A stretch of 31,702 nucleotides of DNA from JAATGA01 sp047605605 (GTDB lineage Bacteria; Pseudomonadota; Alphaproteobacteria; Rhodobacterales; Rhodobacteraceae): contig JASGFG010000042.1 in assembly GCA_047605605.1 (NCBI GenBank), positions 1 through 31,702 of the forward strand, given 5' to 3'. This document shows positions 16,837-25,001 of this stretch, in pieces; position 1 is the first letter of the stretch; each line of letters opens with the position of its first letter. A program made the position numbers and the translations under genes. Below the pieces are notes generated by a model. That model saw only the letters and a program-made list of their open reading frames with translations, had not been told where the DNA came from and did not search any database.

Positions 16837-18215
16837 GCCGCCCAGTCCCCAAAACCGAAGCCCTGATAGTCGCGCGCATAGGCCTCGCGCGCGGCCTCTT
16901 CCAGATCGGGGCCATGGATCGCCGCCAGCGGAACGGCATATTCGTCCGCGGTCGGCAGGGGGGGGCAGGTCAGGCCCCGCTCTGCCGCCAGCCAGGCCAG
17001 CCCCCCGGCCAGACGATCCTCGCGCAGGATGAAATCGGGCGTCTGAAATCGCGAAAACCCTTCGATCGCCGCGGCCTGCGTGGCCAGATGGGCATCGAGT
17101 TTCAGGCCCGTCTGCCCGGTGACATGCAGTTTCAGAAAGCCCAGAAAGTCCAGAAAGCCCCGGCGAAAGGCATCGGCGTCGGGATAGCCCTGTCCGGGTC
17201 TGGGCACCTCGACCTTCTGCACCCTCGCGATAAAGCTGCGCAATTCGGGCGCGGGCGTCTCCAGCAGGCGGCAAAAGGCCGCGTGCGCCCGCAACAGCGG
17301 ATGCCGCACCACCGTAAAGCTGCGATGGCCGGGGTGCGCGCGCTTCCACTGACGCAGGGATTTCTGGTTGAAATCACGCTCGACCGGGCCAAGCGCCGAC
17401 AGCCAGCCCGAGAGCTGCGCCTCGGGCCCCGAGCGGATCGGCAGGCAAAGCAGCCCGCCGGCGGCCAGAAACGAAGGGATCGCCGCCGGGCGCCGCTGCT
17501 CGAACCACGGGGTGCGCGCCAGGTCGAACGGGTCCAGCCGGGACAGCGCGGCCTCCATCTCTTCGGGATTCTCGACCTTTTCGGCAAGGGTTTCGGGGTT
17601 CTGCTTCTTCAGCGTGCCATCAACCGACGCCAGCCGCGCCTCTGTCCCCAGGAATGCCGCAAGGCCGTTCAGAACCTCCAGATCCTGAAGGTCGTCATAG
17701 TCGACCCGGAACGCCGTCTGCCCCGTGACCTGAAGCCTGTGGGCAAGGCCGGTCTGGAAGTGCCGCTGTGCCTCCAGCTGGGCGGCGAACTCTGCCGCAT
17801 CAAAGCGGATGCGGGCCGTCTTCAGGTTCTTGACATGGGTCAGCTTCCACTGGCCTGTCGCGCGCGCGATCTTCCAACTGACGTAGCTGTCCAGCGGATT
17901 GCGGGTCAGGATGATCTTGGCACAGCGGGCGTCATCGACCATCGGGCCAAAGATCCGCGCGTCATGGTCGTGAAAATAGCGAAACCCCGCCAGACCCTGC
18001 GTTTCCGCCCGCACGCTGGTCCAGAACCGCAGGGGATCGGCCTGCCGTGCCTCGATCCCCATGCCGAACAGGGAAAGCTGGTCCTTTCGGCCGATGAAAT
18101 GCGGGTTGAACAATTCGCCATGGCAGGTGACGCCCGGCAAAAGATTCAGGTTCGCCTCAAGAAAGTTGGAGCCGGTCCGCATTTCGGCGAACATCACAAA
18201 ACTGTCGAACCGCAC
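16824..18215 (-). CDS. NodH-like sulfotransferase with two sulfotransferase-like regions
   Basis: Predicted PAPS-dependent sulfotransferase, 463 aa. The N-terminal region has the 5'-phosphosulfate loop FAEMRTGSNFLE (9-20) and the 3'-phosphate motif IILTRNPLDSYVSWK (101-115), matching proteins annotated as NodH-like. This domain normally fits in about 250 residues. The remainder carries a second motif of the same kind, FTVVRHPLLRAHAAFCR (300-316), suggesting a second sulfotransferase-like half whose first PAPS loop I cannot see; it may be degenerate. GTG 18215 is chosen because it places the PAPS loop at the usual distance and begins just 1 nt after the stop of the GT14 gene; the frame is open to 18275. 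No signal peptide. Last gene of the glycan block; likely sulfates a glycan or lipid, acceptor unknown. Confidence 0.82.
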   Translation of the reverse strand: MRFDSFVMFAEMRTGSNFLEANLNLLPGVTCHGELFNPHFIGRKDQLSLFGMGIEARQADPLRFWTSVRAETQGLAGFRYFHDHDARIFGPMVDDARCAKIILTRNPLDSYVSWKIARATGQWKLTHVKNLKTARIRFDAAEFAAQLEAQRHFQTGLAHRLQVTGQTAFRVDYDDLQDLEVLNGLAAFLGTEARLASVDGTLKKQNPETLAEKVENPEEMEAALSRLDPFDLARTPWFEQRRPAAIPSFLAAGGLLCLPIRSGPEAQLSGWLSALGPVERDFNQKSLRQWKRAHPGHRSFTVVRHPLLRAHAAFCRLLETPAPELRSFIARVQKVEVPRPGQGYPDADAFRRGFLDFLGFLKLHVTGQTGLKLDAHLATQAAAIEGFSRFQTPDFILREDRLAGGLAWLAAERGLTCPPLPTADEYAVPLAAIHGPDLEEAAREAYARDYQGFGFGDWAAQAA

Positions 18216-18216
18216 C

Positions 18217-19914
18217 TTACTGCACCAGATAGGGACGGCCGCGCCGCATGGGATTTGGCTGGGGATCGTCGCCAACGGGGAAATCGCCGGTCAGGACAGG
18301 CTGCATCCCCTGATTGCGCAGGTTTTGCAGGAACTGGCCGAACCCCGACAGATCGACCATGCGCGGTGCCTCGGTCAGCCGGCGCAGCGACCGGGGGCTG
18401 ATCTCGTCCACAAGGGATTGCAGCTGTTCGATCGGATTTTCCACGAACTCGGACAGCGACCAGATCCGCACCCGCGCCTTGACGGCATGTTCCCGCAACA
18501 GGGCGACTTCCGCAGTCTCGATCCGTTGCAGGCGGGCCGCCTCTCTTCGGATGTCGCCGAAATTCGCGTTCGACCGGAAGAGGGGGATGGCCCAGGCCCC
18601 GGTGATCACCGAAATCTGCGCATTCGGATCGGCCGCAATGAAACCGATGATGTCCTGGATGTCGCCCGGCCCGAACTGGAAACACTGCCTTTCCCCCCGC
18701 GTGTTCCAGATCAGGCTGGTCAGAAAGCCCTTGAGGTTGTAGTCGCGCATCGCCGCACTGTCGGAAAGACAGCCGTTATAGACCGTCTCGCCGCCCGAGT
18801 AATACACGCGATCGGGCGCGAACAAATGCCCGTGAACCCGCGTTCCGGCGGTTTTTCCCAGCCAGGTCTCGAAATTCTCGAAAACGTCGGAAAAGCCCTG
18901 GAACATCGAATAGGGCGCGGCGGTGCGCGCGATACCCCGGTCGGCACTGGGGAACCGGCTTTGCATGTAAAGACCGGGGCGGCCCTTGATGCGCCGTTCC
19001 ACCGCCTTGGCGAACAGCCGGTCGATCTTGCCCGGATTGGGCTCCACCGCCGCTTGGGCGCCGCGGTCATCGGACAGGAAATTCTGATAGAGCCGGTCCG
19101 CATGGGGCCAGATCTTGCGCGCCACAAAACAGTCGGACCGCCGCAGCAGTTGCAGGTGGTCGTCATAGAAGATGTGCGGCTTGCCCTGAAAATCGAACTT
19201 GGACAGGGTAAGCGACCGGCTTTCCACATTCGACGACACCTTGCGCACCAGCGTCTGGAAATAGCTTTCGTCGGGAATCCAGACCTTGCGGAAATACCGG
19301 TCGCAGGCAGGGCGCTGCGGATCGTCCAGGATGGCCGACAGCGTCTGCCGGGTCAGGCACCACCACTGGCTGCCCAGATGCGGCACCAGCCCCTGCGGAA
19401 TGCGGCGACGGAACCCGGCGCGGCGCTGCACGCCGACATACCAGTCGAACAGCCGCCGCCGCTTGCGCCAGGAAAACGGGAACCGCAGGGTAAACCGTTC
19501 GATGTTCAGCCCGCCCACGGTCCAGCCGACATCCTCGGTCGTGACAGATTCGATGAAATCGGTGCGCGGGCGCGCATCCAGATAGGCGACCAGTTCCGAC
19601 ACCGGCCGCAAGGGCAGGCAGGAACCCGAGGCAAGGTAGACATGCCGCACCTGCGGAAAATCGCGAAGCATGATGGTCGCCGCCTCCTGCGTGGCGGCGA
19701 CAAGGCCCCAGGTGCCCCATTCGCAGGCGTGGCGGCCGGAAAAGCGCACATTGGCCAGATCGCCCAGATCCGCGACCAGCCGGTCGTATTTCCCGCGCGC
19801 CACGCGGCGATCCAGATGGATGACCACCGGACAGCCATGTTCGGCCCAGTGGCGCGCAACCTCGGCCGCACGGTCCAGCGCGGTATGGCACAGCATGATG
19901 AAGCCCACGCTCAT
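18217..19914 (-). CDS. GT14-family glycosyltransferase with DUF5927 C-terminal region
   Basis: Predicted glycosyltransferase of 565 aa. Residues about 1-260 fit the GT14 'Branch' fold (core-2/I-branching N-acetylglucosaminyltransferase type): FIMLCHTALDRA, VIHLDRR, WGTWGLVAATQEAA, VYLASGSCLPLRP, GSQWWCLTR and VWIPDESYFQT, whose PDE Glu216 corresponds to the catalytic acid. The C-terminal 300 residues (HGHLFAPDRVYYSGG, YNLKGFLTSLIWNTRGE, FQFGPGDIQDIIGFI) match what I recall as DUF5927, of unknown function. ATG 19914 overlaps the stop of the preceding transferase gene as ATGA, which rejects the longer frame to 19989. Sugar donor and acceptor are unknown. The sulfotransferase follows immediately, implying that both act on one product. 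Confidence 0.85.
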   Translation of the reverse strand: MSVGFIMLCHTALDRAAEVARHWAEHGCPVVIHLDRRVARGKYDRLVADLGDLANVRFSGRHACEWGTWGLVAATQEAATIMLRDFPQVRHVYLASGSCLPLRPVSELVAYLDARPRTDFIESVTTEDVGWTVGGLNIERFTLRFPFSWRKRRRLFDWYVGVQRRAGFRRRIPQGLVPHLGSQWWCLTRQTLSAILDDPQRPACDRYFRKVWIPDESYFQTLVRKVSSNVESRSLTLSKFDFQGKPHIFYDDHLQLLRRSDCFVARKIWPHADRLYQNFLSDDRGAQAAVEPNPGKIDRLFAKAVERRIKGRPGLYMQSRFPSADRGIARTAAPYSMFQGFSDVFENFETWLGKTAGTRVHGHLFAPDRVYYSGGETVYNGCLSDSAAMRDYNLKGFLTSLIWNTRGERQCFQFGPGDIQDIIGFIAADPNAQISVITGAWAIPLFRSNANFGDIRREAARLQRIETAEVALLREHAVKARVRIWSLSEFVENPIEQLQSLVDEISPRSLRRLTEAPRMVDLSGFGQFLQNLRNQGMQPVLTGDFPVGDDPQPNPMRRGRPYLVQ

Positions 19915-20921
19915 GCCCAGTTTCCCTTGGACATCAGGCCCAGGATCTCCAGCTGGCGCCAGTTGATGTATTTCTCGCTCCACTTGCACCAGAGCTCGGG
20001 CGTATTTCCCAGCTCTGCCCGATAGGCGGCATATTCCCGGCTGCCGGCATAATGTTCCTGGCGCTGGCCTTCCTCCTCGGTCTTGGCGACGAAGACATCG
20101 AGGAATTTGGCGTGCAGCAGGCAGCCCGAAGCCTTTTCGCCCGCGGCCCTGTCGTAGACGATGTTCAACCCGCGCGGCAACAGGATATGGGTCGAGCTGT
20201 CATAGGCATAATTGCTGTGCCATTTGACCAGCGGCACCTTGTTCAGGGCCGGCGCCGCACGCGGGTTGTCGGCAAAGAAGGCCCGTGCGCGCGGCCCGCC
20301 CTGGATCCACAGGTTGCCGAACCTGTGATTGCGCGAGATGCTGTAATTGCCGGGATCGAAGAAACAGGCGATCTCGAAAGGGTTCTGCCCGTCGCGATAC
20401 GGGCGGTCGGTGATCCTGCCCTTGGGATACATGTCCAGCAGCATCGCCGAGAACGACCGCACCTCGGTCGTGTCCAGCCAGTCGGTCAGCGCGCGCAGCG
20501 GCCGCGTGTCGCAGAACGGATAGACGAAGAACTCGTCCGCATCGACCACCAGCGTCCAGTGCCCATGCCCGTGGCGCCGCTGCAACCCGTTCAGCCAGTC
20601 GACCCCGTAATGCGACCGGCGATAGCTGGAGGCGGTCGTCCAGACCGAACAATCGGGCTGGGTGGCCAGATACTCCCTGCTGCCGTCGGACGAGCCGTTG
20701 TCGACGAACAGAAAATGGTCGACGCCAAGGTCGCGGTAATAGGACAGGAAATAGGAAAGCCGCACCCTTTCGTTTCGCAGGACGGAAAACAGCAGGATGT
20801 CGTCTGACCGGATCGACCGGGTGCGATCCGAGAAGGCAGTCAGGTCGCGGCGGCGCAATCTGGCCCGCAGATGGCTGCGCTTGCGCCGCAGCCGCAACCG
20901 ATAGGAATCGAACAGGCTCAT
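19911..20921 (-). CDS. Family-2/GT92-like glycosyltransferase
   Basis: Predicted cytoplasmic or membrane-associated glycosyltransferase, 336 aa. GT-A fold elements are FSVLRNERVRLSYFLSYYRD (45-64), FLFVDNGSSDGS (70-81) and the DxD-type metal motif LVVDADEF (124-131). The basic N-terminal stretch (RLRLRRKRSHLRARLRRR) may bind membrane phospholipid. LNKVPLVKWHSNYAYDSSTH and the C-terminus NWRQLEILGLMSKG are shared almost position by position with the next gene upstream, so the two are tandem paralogues. ATG 20921 (MSLFDSY) is chosen over an open frame to 21035. Its stop overlaps the GT14 start. A candidate promoter and palindrome lie about 105-145 bp upstream. Confidence 0.87.
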   Translation of the reverse strand: MSLFDSYRLRLRRKRSHLRARLRRRDLTAFSDRTRSIRSDDILLFSVLRNERVRLSYFLSYYRDLGVDHFLFVDNGSSDGSREYLATQPDCSVWTTASSYRRSHYGVDWLNGLQRRHGHGHWTLVVDADEFFVYPFCDTRPLRALTDWLDTTEVRSFSAMLLDMYPKGRITDRPYRDGQNPFEIACFFDPGNYSISRNHRFGNLWIQGGPRARAFFADNPRAAPALNKVPLVKWHSNYAYDSSTHILLPRGLNIVYDRAAGEKASGCLLHAKFLDVFVAKTEEEGQRQEHYAGSREYAAYRAELGNTPELWCKWSEKYINWRQLEILGLMSKGNWA

Positions 20922-21024
20922 CCCCACCCCCGCCCCGAAGGGGCAGGCCGGGAATCCCGATTCGCTGCCTGCTGCACGATCATTCGCCCTTGCCTTGTTT
21001 TCCCCCGGCACAGCTTGCCAGCGG

Positions 21025-21039
21025 GCGTTTGACAAACGC
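21025..21039. promoter_or_regulatory. 15-bp palindrome, candidate operator
   Basis: GCGTTTGACAAACGC is a perfect 7-bp inverted repeat around a single central base. It lies in the 172-bp gap between the two paralogous transferase genes, directly downstream (in minus orientation) of the candidate -10 at 21040-21045, where a repressor site would block initiation. I do not recognise the regulator. Confidence 0.5.
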
Positions 21040-21067
21040 TAAATATCCGCACTCGCGATGTAAACAA
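21040..21067 (-). promoter_or_regulatory. Candidate promoter for the 3' part of the glycan block
   Basis: On the minus strand TTGTTT (21067-21062) and TATTTA (21045-21040) are spaced by 16 bp, in an AT-richer pocket of otherwise GC-rich DNA. It would serve the transferase at 20921 and the GT14 and sulfotransferase genes behind it. The match is moderate and untested. Confidence 0.4.
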
Positions 21068-21093
21068 TCCCACTCGCACCATGCACATTGTCT

Positions 21094-22170
21094 CTATATC
21101 CAGCCGCCGCGCGACATCATCCCCCTGGCCTCCAGTTGTCGCCAGCCGGTCAGGCGGGTCGAGTTGGAACACCACAGGACCGGATCGGCGACCAGCCCGT
21201 CGTAATAGCCTTCATAGCGTGCAGAATTGGCAAAATGTTGGCCGCGCTGCTTTTCTTCCGCCGCCTTTTCCGCCGCCATCGGCAGGAATTTCGTATGCAG
21301 CAGGACGCCAGAAAGCGTCTCGCCCCCGGTTTCGTCATAAATGCGGTTCAGGCGGCGGGGCAGGATGGCATGGGTGGAATTGACATAGGCGAACCGGCGA
21401 TTCCACCGCACCAGGGGCACCTTGTTCAGCGTCGGCCCCTTGCGCGGCTCGTCCGCAAAGAACAGGCGCGACCGCGGCCCGCCCTGAATCCAGAGGTTCC
21501 GCAATCCGGGCTGGACCTGAACGGAAAGGTTTCCCGAATCGAACCATTGCAGGGCCTGCAAAGGGTCGCCCCCGGCAAAATCGCCTGACGAAAGCCTGTC
21601 CCGGGGATAGAGGTCCAGCATCACCGCCCCCATCGAATCGCGCCCCTGCGCCTCCAGCCGGGCGGTAAGCGCGCGCAGGTCGCGGGTTTCCCAATAGGGA
21701 TAGATCAGGATTTCGTCGGCATCCAGCGTCAGGCACCAGTGGTCATGCGCATGGCGGATCATGATCCATGTCAGCCAGTCCAGCCCGAACCGCGACAGCT
21801 TGTAGCTGGCCTCGGTCAACCAGAGCGAGACATCGGGCTGTCCGCGCAGATATGCGGTCGTGCCATCGGTCGACCCGTTGTCGACGATCAGGAAATGGCC
21901 GACGCCCAGCCTGCGGTAGTGGTCCAGGAAATGCGGCAGCCGCGCCAGTTCGTTGCGCACCGTCAGCGCGGCAAGGATGTCCTCCGGCCGGATCGCGCCG
22001 GTGCGGTCGGCCACCGCCCGCAACTGCCGCCGTTTGCGCAGGGCCCGGAACAAAAGCCTGCGGCGTTTCCACCGCAGGCGAAGGGCCGTCAGGATTTCGG
22101 CCGGATCACGGGGGTTTAGGGGCGGCAGCTCGCCGATCGCGCAGGCCTGCGCTGGTGCAGGCTTGTGCAT
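21094..22170 (-). CDS. Family-2/GT92-like glycosyltransferase, paralogue of the 20921 gene
   Basis: Predicted glycosyltransferase, 358 aa, homologous over its length to the downstream neighbour. GT-A motifs are LTVRNELARLPHFLDHYRRL (69-88), FLIVDNGSTDGT (93-104) and the metal motif LTLDADEILIYP (147-158). Shared landmarks include NLWIQGGPRSRLFFAD, LNKVPLVRWNRRFAYVNSTH and the ending GWRQLEARGMMSRG. A basic segment lies at about 32-51 (LRWKRRRLLFRALRKRRQLR). ATG 22170 follows AGGGG on the minus strand; a TTG at 22191 would nearly touch galU and is less likely. The gap from galU is 25 bp, so it is probably cotranscribed with galU. The two paralogues probably add similar sugars to the same glycan (inference). 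Confidence 0.87.
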   Translation of the reverse strand: MHKPAPAQACAIGELPPLNPRDPAEILTALRLRWKRRRLLFRALRKRRQLRAVADRTGAIRPEDILAALTVRNELARLPHFLDHYRRLGVGHFLIVDNGSTDGTTAYLRGQPDVSLWLTEASYKLSRFGLDWLTWIMIRHAHDHWCLTLDADEILIYPYWETRDLRALTARLEAQGRDSMGAVMLDLYPRDRLSSGDFAGGDPLQALQWFDSGNLSVQVQPGLRNLWIQGGPRSRLFFADEPRKGPTLNKVPLVRWNRRFAYVNSTHAILPRRLNRIYDETGGETLSGVLLHTKFLPMAAEKAAEEKQRGQHFANSARYEGYYDGLVADPVLWCSNSTRLTGWRQLEARGMMSRGGWI

Positions 22171-22195
22171 GGACTGCGTGCCCCTGCTCAACCCG

Positions 22196-23089
22196 TTACT
22201 GTGCCGCCTGTTGCAGCGCGTGAAGATCGTTCAGATAGGCCGCGAATTCGTCGCGCAGATCGTCGCGCGCCAGACCGAAAGCCACGGTCGCCTGAAGGAA
22301 CCCCGCCTTGGAGCCGCAGTCATACCGCTGGCCGCGGAAGCGGAAGCCATAGACGCTGCCCTTGGGGGTTTCTTCGGCGATGGCATCGGTCAACTGGATC
22401 TCGCCGCCCGCACCTTCCTTTTTCTGGTGCAGGTTGGCCATCACCTCGGGTTGCAGGATATAGCGCCCGATCACGGCCAGGTTCGACGGCGCCTCGGCGG
22501 CCTTGGGCTTTTCCACCATGCCCTTGACGCGGACCAGCGAGCCCATGTCCTCTGCCACGTCCAGCACACCATAGGCCGAGGCCTTTTCGGGCGCGACCTC
22601 CATCGCGGCAACCATGTTGCCGCCGATCTCGTCATAAGCCTCGACCATCTGTTGCAGGCAGGGCTTTTCGGCGGCGATCACGTCGTCGGGCAGCAGCACG
22701 GCGAAAGGCTCGTCCCCGATCAGGCGGCGCGCGCACCAGACCGCATGGCCCAGGCCGCGCGGCTTTTGCTGGCGGACATAGGCGATGGCGCCGGAATCCA
22801 TGTCCGTCGAATGCAGCAGTTCCAGCAGGTCTTTCTTGTTCTTCTGGCGCAGCTCGGCCTCGATCACCGGGGCGGCGTCGAAATAATCCTCCAGCGCGGA
22901 CTTCCCGCGCGAGGTCACGAAGATGAATTCCTCGATCCCGGCCGCCCGCGCCTCGTCGATCGCGTATTGGATCAGCGGGCGGTCCACCAGCGTCATGATC
23001 TCTTTCGGAATGGACTTGGTGGCTGGCAGGAACCGCGTCCCCAGACCTGCGACGGGGAAGACGGCCTTGGTAATTTTCTTGATCTTCAT
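22196..23089 (-). CDS. galU: UTP-glucose-1-phosphate uridylyltransferase
   Basis: Makes UDP-glucose, the donor for exopolysaccharide, LPS and related glycans; 297 aa. The nucleotide-binding motif FPVAGLGTRFLPATKSIPKE (11-30) is diagnostic, with LVDRPLIQYAIDEA, LGHAVWCARRLI, FAVLLPDDVI, VEKP and GGEIQLTDAI further on, and RYDCGSKAGFLQA near the C-terminus. ATG 23089 is clear from the conserved MKIKKITKAVFP start; the frame is open to 23227 but that part is not family-like. The leader has a hairpin at 23108-23125. The linkage to two transferases, a GT14 enzyme and a sulfotransferase downstream points to surface-glycan synthesis. Confidence 0.97.
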   Translation of the reverse strand: MKIKKITKAVFPVAGLGTRFLPATKSIPKEIMTLVDRPLIQYAIDEARAAGIEEFIFVTSRGKSALEDYFDAAPVIEAELRQKNKKDLLELLHSTDMDSGAIAYVRQQKPRGLGHAVWCARRLIGDEPFAVLLPDDVIAAEKPCLQQMVEAYDEIGGNMVAAMEVAPEKASAYGVLDVAEDMGSLVRVKGMVEKPKAAEAPSNLAVIGRYILQPEVMANLHQKKEGAGGEIQLTDAIAEETPKGSVYGFRFRGQRYDCGSKAGFLQATVAFGLARDDLRDEFAAYLNDLHALQQAAQ

Positions 23090-23107
23090 CTCTGTCTCTC
23101 TGCTCAA

Positions 23108-23125
23108 AGGCGCCTTCTGGCGCCT
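23108..23125 (-). terminator. Hairpin between kdsB and galU
   Basis: A perfect 7-bp stem AGGCGCC/GGCGCCT (23108-23114, 23119-23125) with a 4-nt loop is followed, on the minus strand, by TTTGAGC. It lies 18 bp before the galU start and about 170 bp after the kdsB stop. It may terminate or attenuate transcription from kdsB, or be a leader structure of galU; the T-run is short. Confidence 0.5.
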
Positions 23126-23295
23126 GTTGGCCCTTCGGTATCGCGTCGAGTCGTTTGCTATGCGCCCAAGGCAAAATGATGGCAAAGGCGCCAGCAGCAG
23201 ACCGCCGGTGAGATATCTAGCCCTCATTGCCCGAAATCACGGGGAAAAACCAGAGATTCGCCACTTCGTGCGGAAAGCCGCCGGTCGCGCCGCAT

Positions 23296-24081
23296 TCAAG
23301 GCTGTGCGAGCATCGCCTCGATTCGGGGAACGTCCTGCGGATTGTTCAGTTCCCAGAACTGGCGGCCCTTTGCCTCGACCTCGACGCACAGGACGTGGCG
23401 GCCGTTTTCCAGGAACCGCAGCTGCTCCAGCCCCTCCAGCATTTCCAGCGGACCCACAGGCCAGGACGGATAGGCCATCAGCGCCTCGGGGCGATAGGCA
23501 TAGACGCCGACATGGTGGAACACCGGCGTCGGTTCGTCATCGGCATAGGTCCGCCCGGTATAGGGGATCACCTCTTTCGAGAAATAAAGTGCCCGCATCC
23601 CCGCGCCAAAGACGGCGGTGGTGCCGCCCACCCGCCCCTCGCGCCGGTCGGCGAGAAAGCTGGAATGCGCCCGCCCGTCGCAGCGCAGAACCGGCGTGGC
23701 GATGTCGGCGCCCTGATCGGCGCGCAGGCCCGCCACCAGATCCTCGACGAACCAGGCGGGGGTCAGCGGCGCATCCCCTTGCAGGTTCACCACGATGTCA
23801 AAGCCGGGGATCAGGGCCGCCACCTCGGCACAGCGTTCGGTGCCGTTGCGCGCGGCCGAGGAGGTCATCACCACCTCGGCCCCGAAGCCCTGCGCATGGT
23901 CGCGGATGCGGTCGTCGTCGGTGGCCACCACCACGCGGTCGATGCCGCGCACCGCCATCGCCGCCTCCCAGCTGCGGCGGATCAGGGTCTTTTCCCCGTC
24001 CGGCCCGCGCAGGGGCACCAGCGGCTTGCCCGGATAGCGGGTCGAGGCATAGCGGGCGGGAATGGCGATCAGCACGGTCAT
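23296..24081 (-). CDS. kdsB: CMP-KDO synthetase (3-deoxy-manno-octulosonate cytidylyltransferase)
   Basis: Activates KDO as CMP-KDO for LPS core or for KDO-containing capsule linkers; 261 aa. Family motifs are IAIPARYASTRYPGKPL (5-21), RNGTERCAEVAAL, VVNLQGDAPLTP and the HHVGVYAYR segment. ATG 24081 overlaps the cysQ stop (ATGA), so the longer open frame to 24225 is rejected. Since kdsD is about 10 kb away in the window and LPS needs KdsB, this may be the housekeeping copy; a second kdsB elsewhere cannot be excluded. Confidence 0.96.
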   Translation of the reverse strand: MTVLIAIPARYASTRYPGKPLVPLRGPDGEKTLIRRSWEAAMAVRGIDRVVVATDDDRIRDHAQGFGAEVVMTSSAARNGTERCAEVAALIPGFDIVVNLQGDAPLTPAWFVEDLVAGLRADQGADIATPVLRCDGRAHSSFLADRREGRVGGTTAVFGAGMRALYFSKEVIPYTGRTYADDEPTPVFHHVGVYAYRPEALMAYPSWPVGPLEMLEGLEQLRFLENGRHVLCVEVEAKGRQFWELNNPQDVPRIEAMLAQP

Positions 24082-24869
24082 TTCAGCACGACTCCGGGCG
24101 CAAGGGCGATGAAGAACGGGTTGTCCCAGCCGGGCTTGCCATAGGTCAGGGGCGTGTGATCGTCCATCCGCACCACCTGCCCGCCCGCCCCGCGCAGGAC
24201 GGCATCGCCGGCGGCGGTATCCCATTCCATCGTGCGGCCAAGGCGGGGGTAAAGATCGGCCTCACCCGTCGCGACAAGGCAGAACTTCAGGCTCGATCCG
24301 GCGCTGCGGCTGTCGCGGACACTGTATTTCGCAATGTAATCGTCGGTCGCCTGATCCCGGTGGGATTTAGAGGCCACGACCAACAGTGCGCCATTGTCGG
24401 GCTGCGCCACGCGGATCGCGCGCAGGTTGCCGGGCCGGGCCTTGTCCAGCGCGCCGGTTTCCTCGACCGCGGTTCCGTCGGGCTGGGTGTAGAACAATCG
24501 CCCCTGCGCCGGGGCATAAACCACGCCCCGCAGCGGCACGCCGTTTTCCACATAGGCGATGTTCACGGTGAAATCGCCGCGGCGGCTCACAAATTCCTTG
24601 GTGCCGTCCAGCGGATCGACGATCAGGAAGGTCTGCGCGCGCAGCCCGTGGCTGTCGGCCTGTTCCTCGGTGATCAGGGCCAGGTCGGGAAACTCCGCCC
24701 GCAGCCCGGCCGAGATCAGGGCATCCGCCGCCTCGTCCGCGACCGTGACGGGGCTGGCATCGGATTTGGTGCGCACCCCGAAATCGGGGCCGTCATAGAC
24801 CTCCATGATGCGGTCGCCCGCCTCCAGCGCCAGACGCCGCATGACCGCGACAAGCCGCGTGAAATCCAT
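24078..24869 (-). CDS. cysQ: 3'(2'),5'-bisphosphate nucleotidase CysQ
   Basis: Dephosphorylates 3'-phosphoadenosine 5'-phosphate (PAP) to AMP, removing the inhibitory by-product of PAPS use; 263 aa. Mg-binding motifs of the inositol-monophosphatase superfamily are ITEEQAD (E68/E69), IVDPLDGTKEF (D85, D88) and EWDTAAGDAVL, with KSDASPVTVADEAAD before them as in CysQ. The start could be GTG 24875 or ATG 24869, two codons apart; ATG is preferred. It overlaps kdsB by 4 nt. PAP comes from sulfate assimilation and from sulfotransferases, one of which lies at the far end of the same gene block. It is divergent from the ABC-2 permease gene. Confidence 0.95.
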   Translation of the reverse strand: MDFTRLVAVMRRLALEAGDRIMEVYDGPDFGVRTKSDASPVTVADEAADALISAGLRAEFPDLALITEEQADSHGLRAQTFLIVDPLDGTKEFVSRRGDFTVNIAYVENGVPLRGVVYAPAQGRLFYTQPDGTAVEETGALDKARPGNLRAIRVAQPDNGALLVVASKSHRDQATDDYIAKYSVRDSRSAGSSLKFCLVATGEADLYPRLGRTMEWDTAAGDAVLRGAGGQVVRMDDHTPLTYGKPGWDNPFFIALAPGVVLK

Positions 24870-25001
24870 CTGCACCCCCGCATCCGCAGCCCACCGGCCC
24901 GCGGTTGATCTGCCATCACCTTGCCCTTATCATGATGCAGCAAGGGAACGGCAAGGTTTCCCGTGGCAGAATCGGCCCCGATTGCCCGTTCGAGGTTCAG
25001 C

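Noticed and set aside
18061..20025. A 654-codon plus-strand frame over the sulfotransferase and GT14 genes
   Set aside because: Same effect: it lies opposite genes with recognisable motifs and translates to Arg/Pro/Gln-rich sequence without family features.
24919..24956. CCTTGC and two GCAAGG copies upstream of the permease gene
   Set aside because: The 6-bp elements are too short and unevenly spaced to argue for an operator rather than chance.
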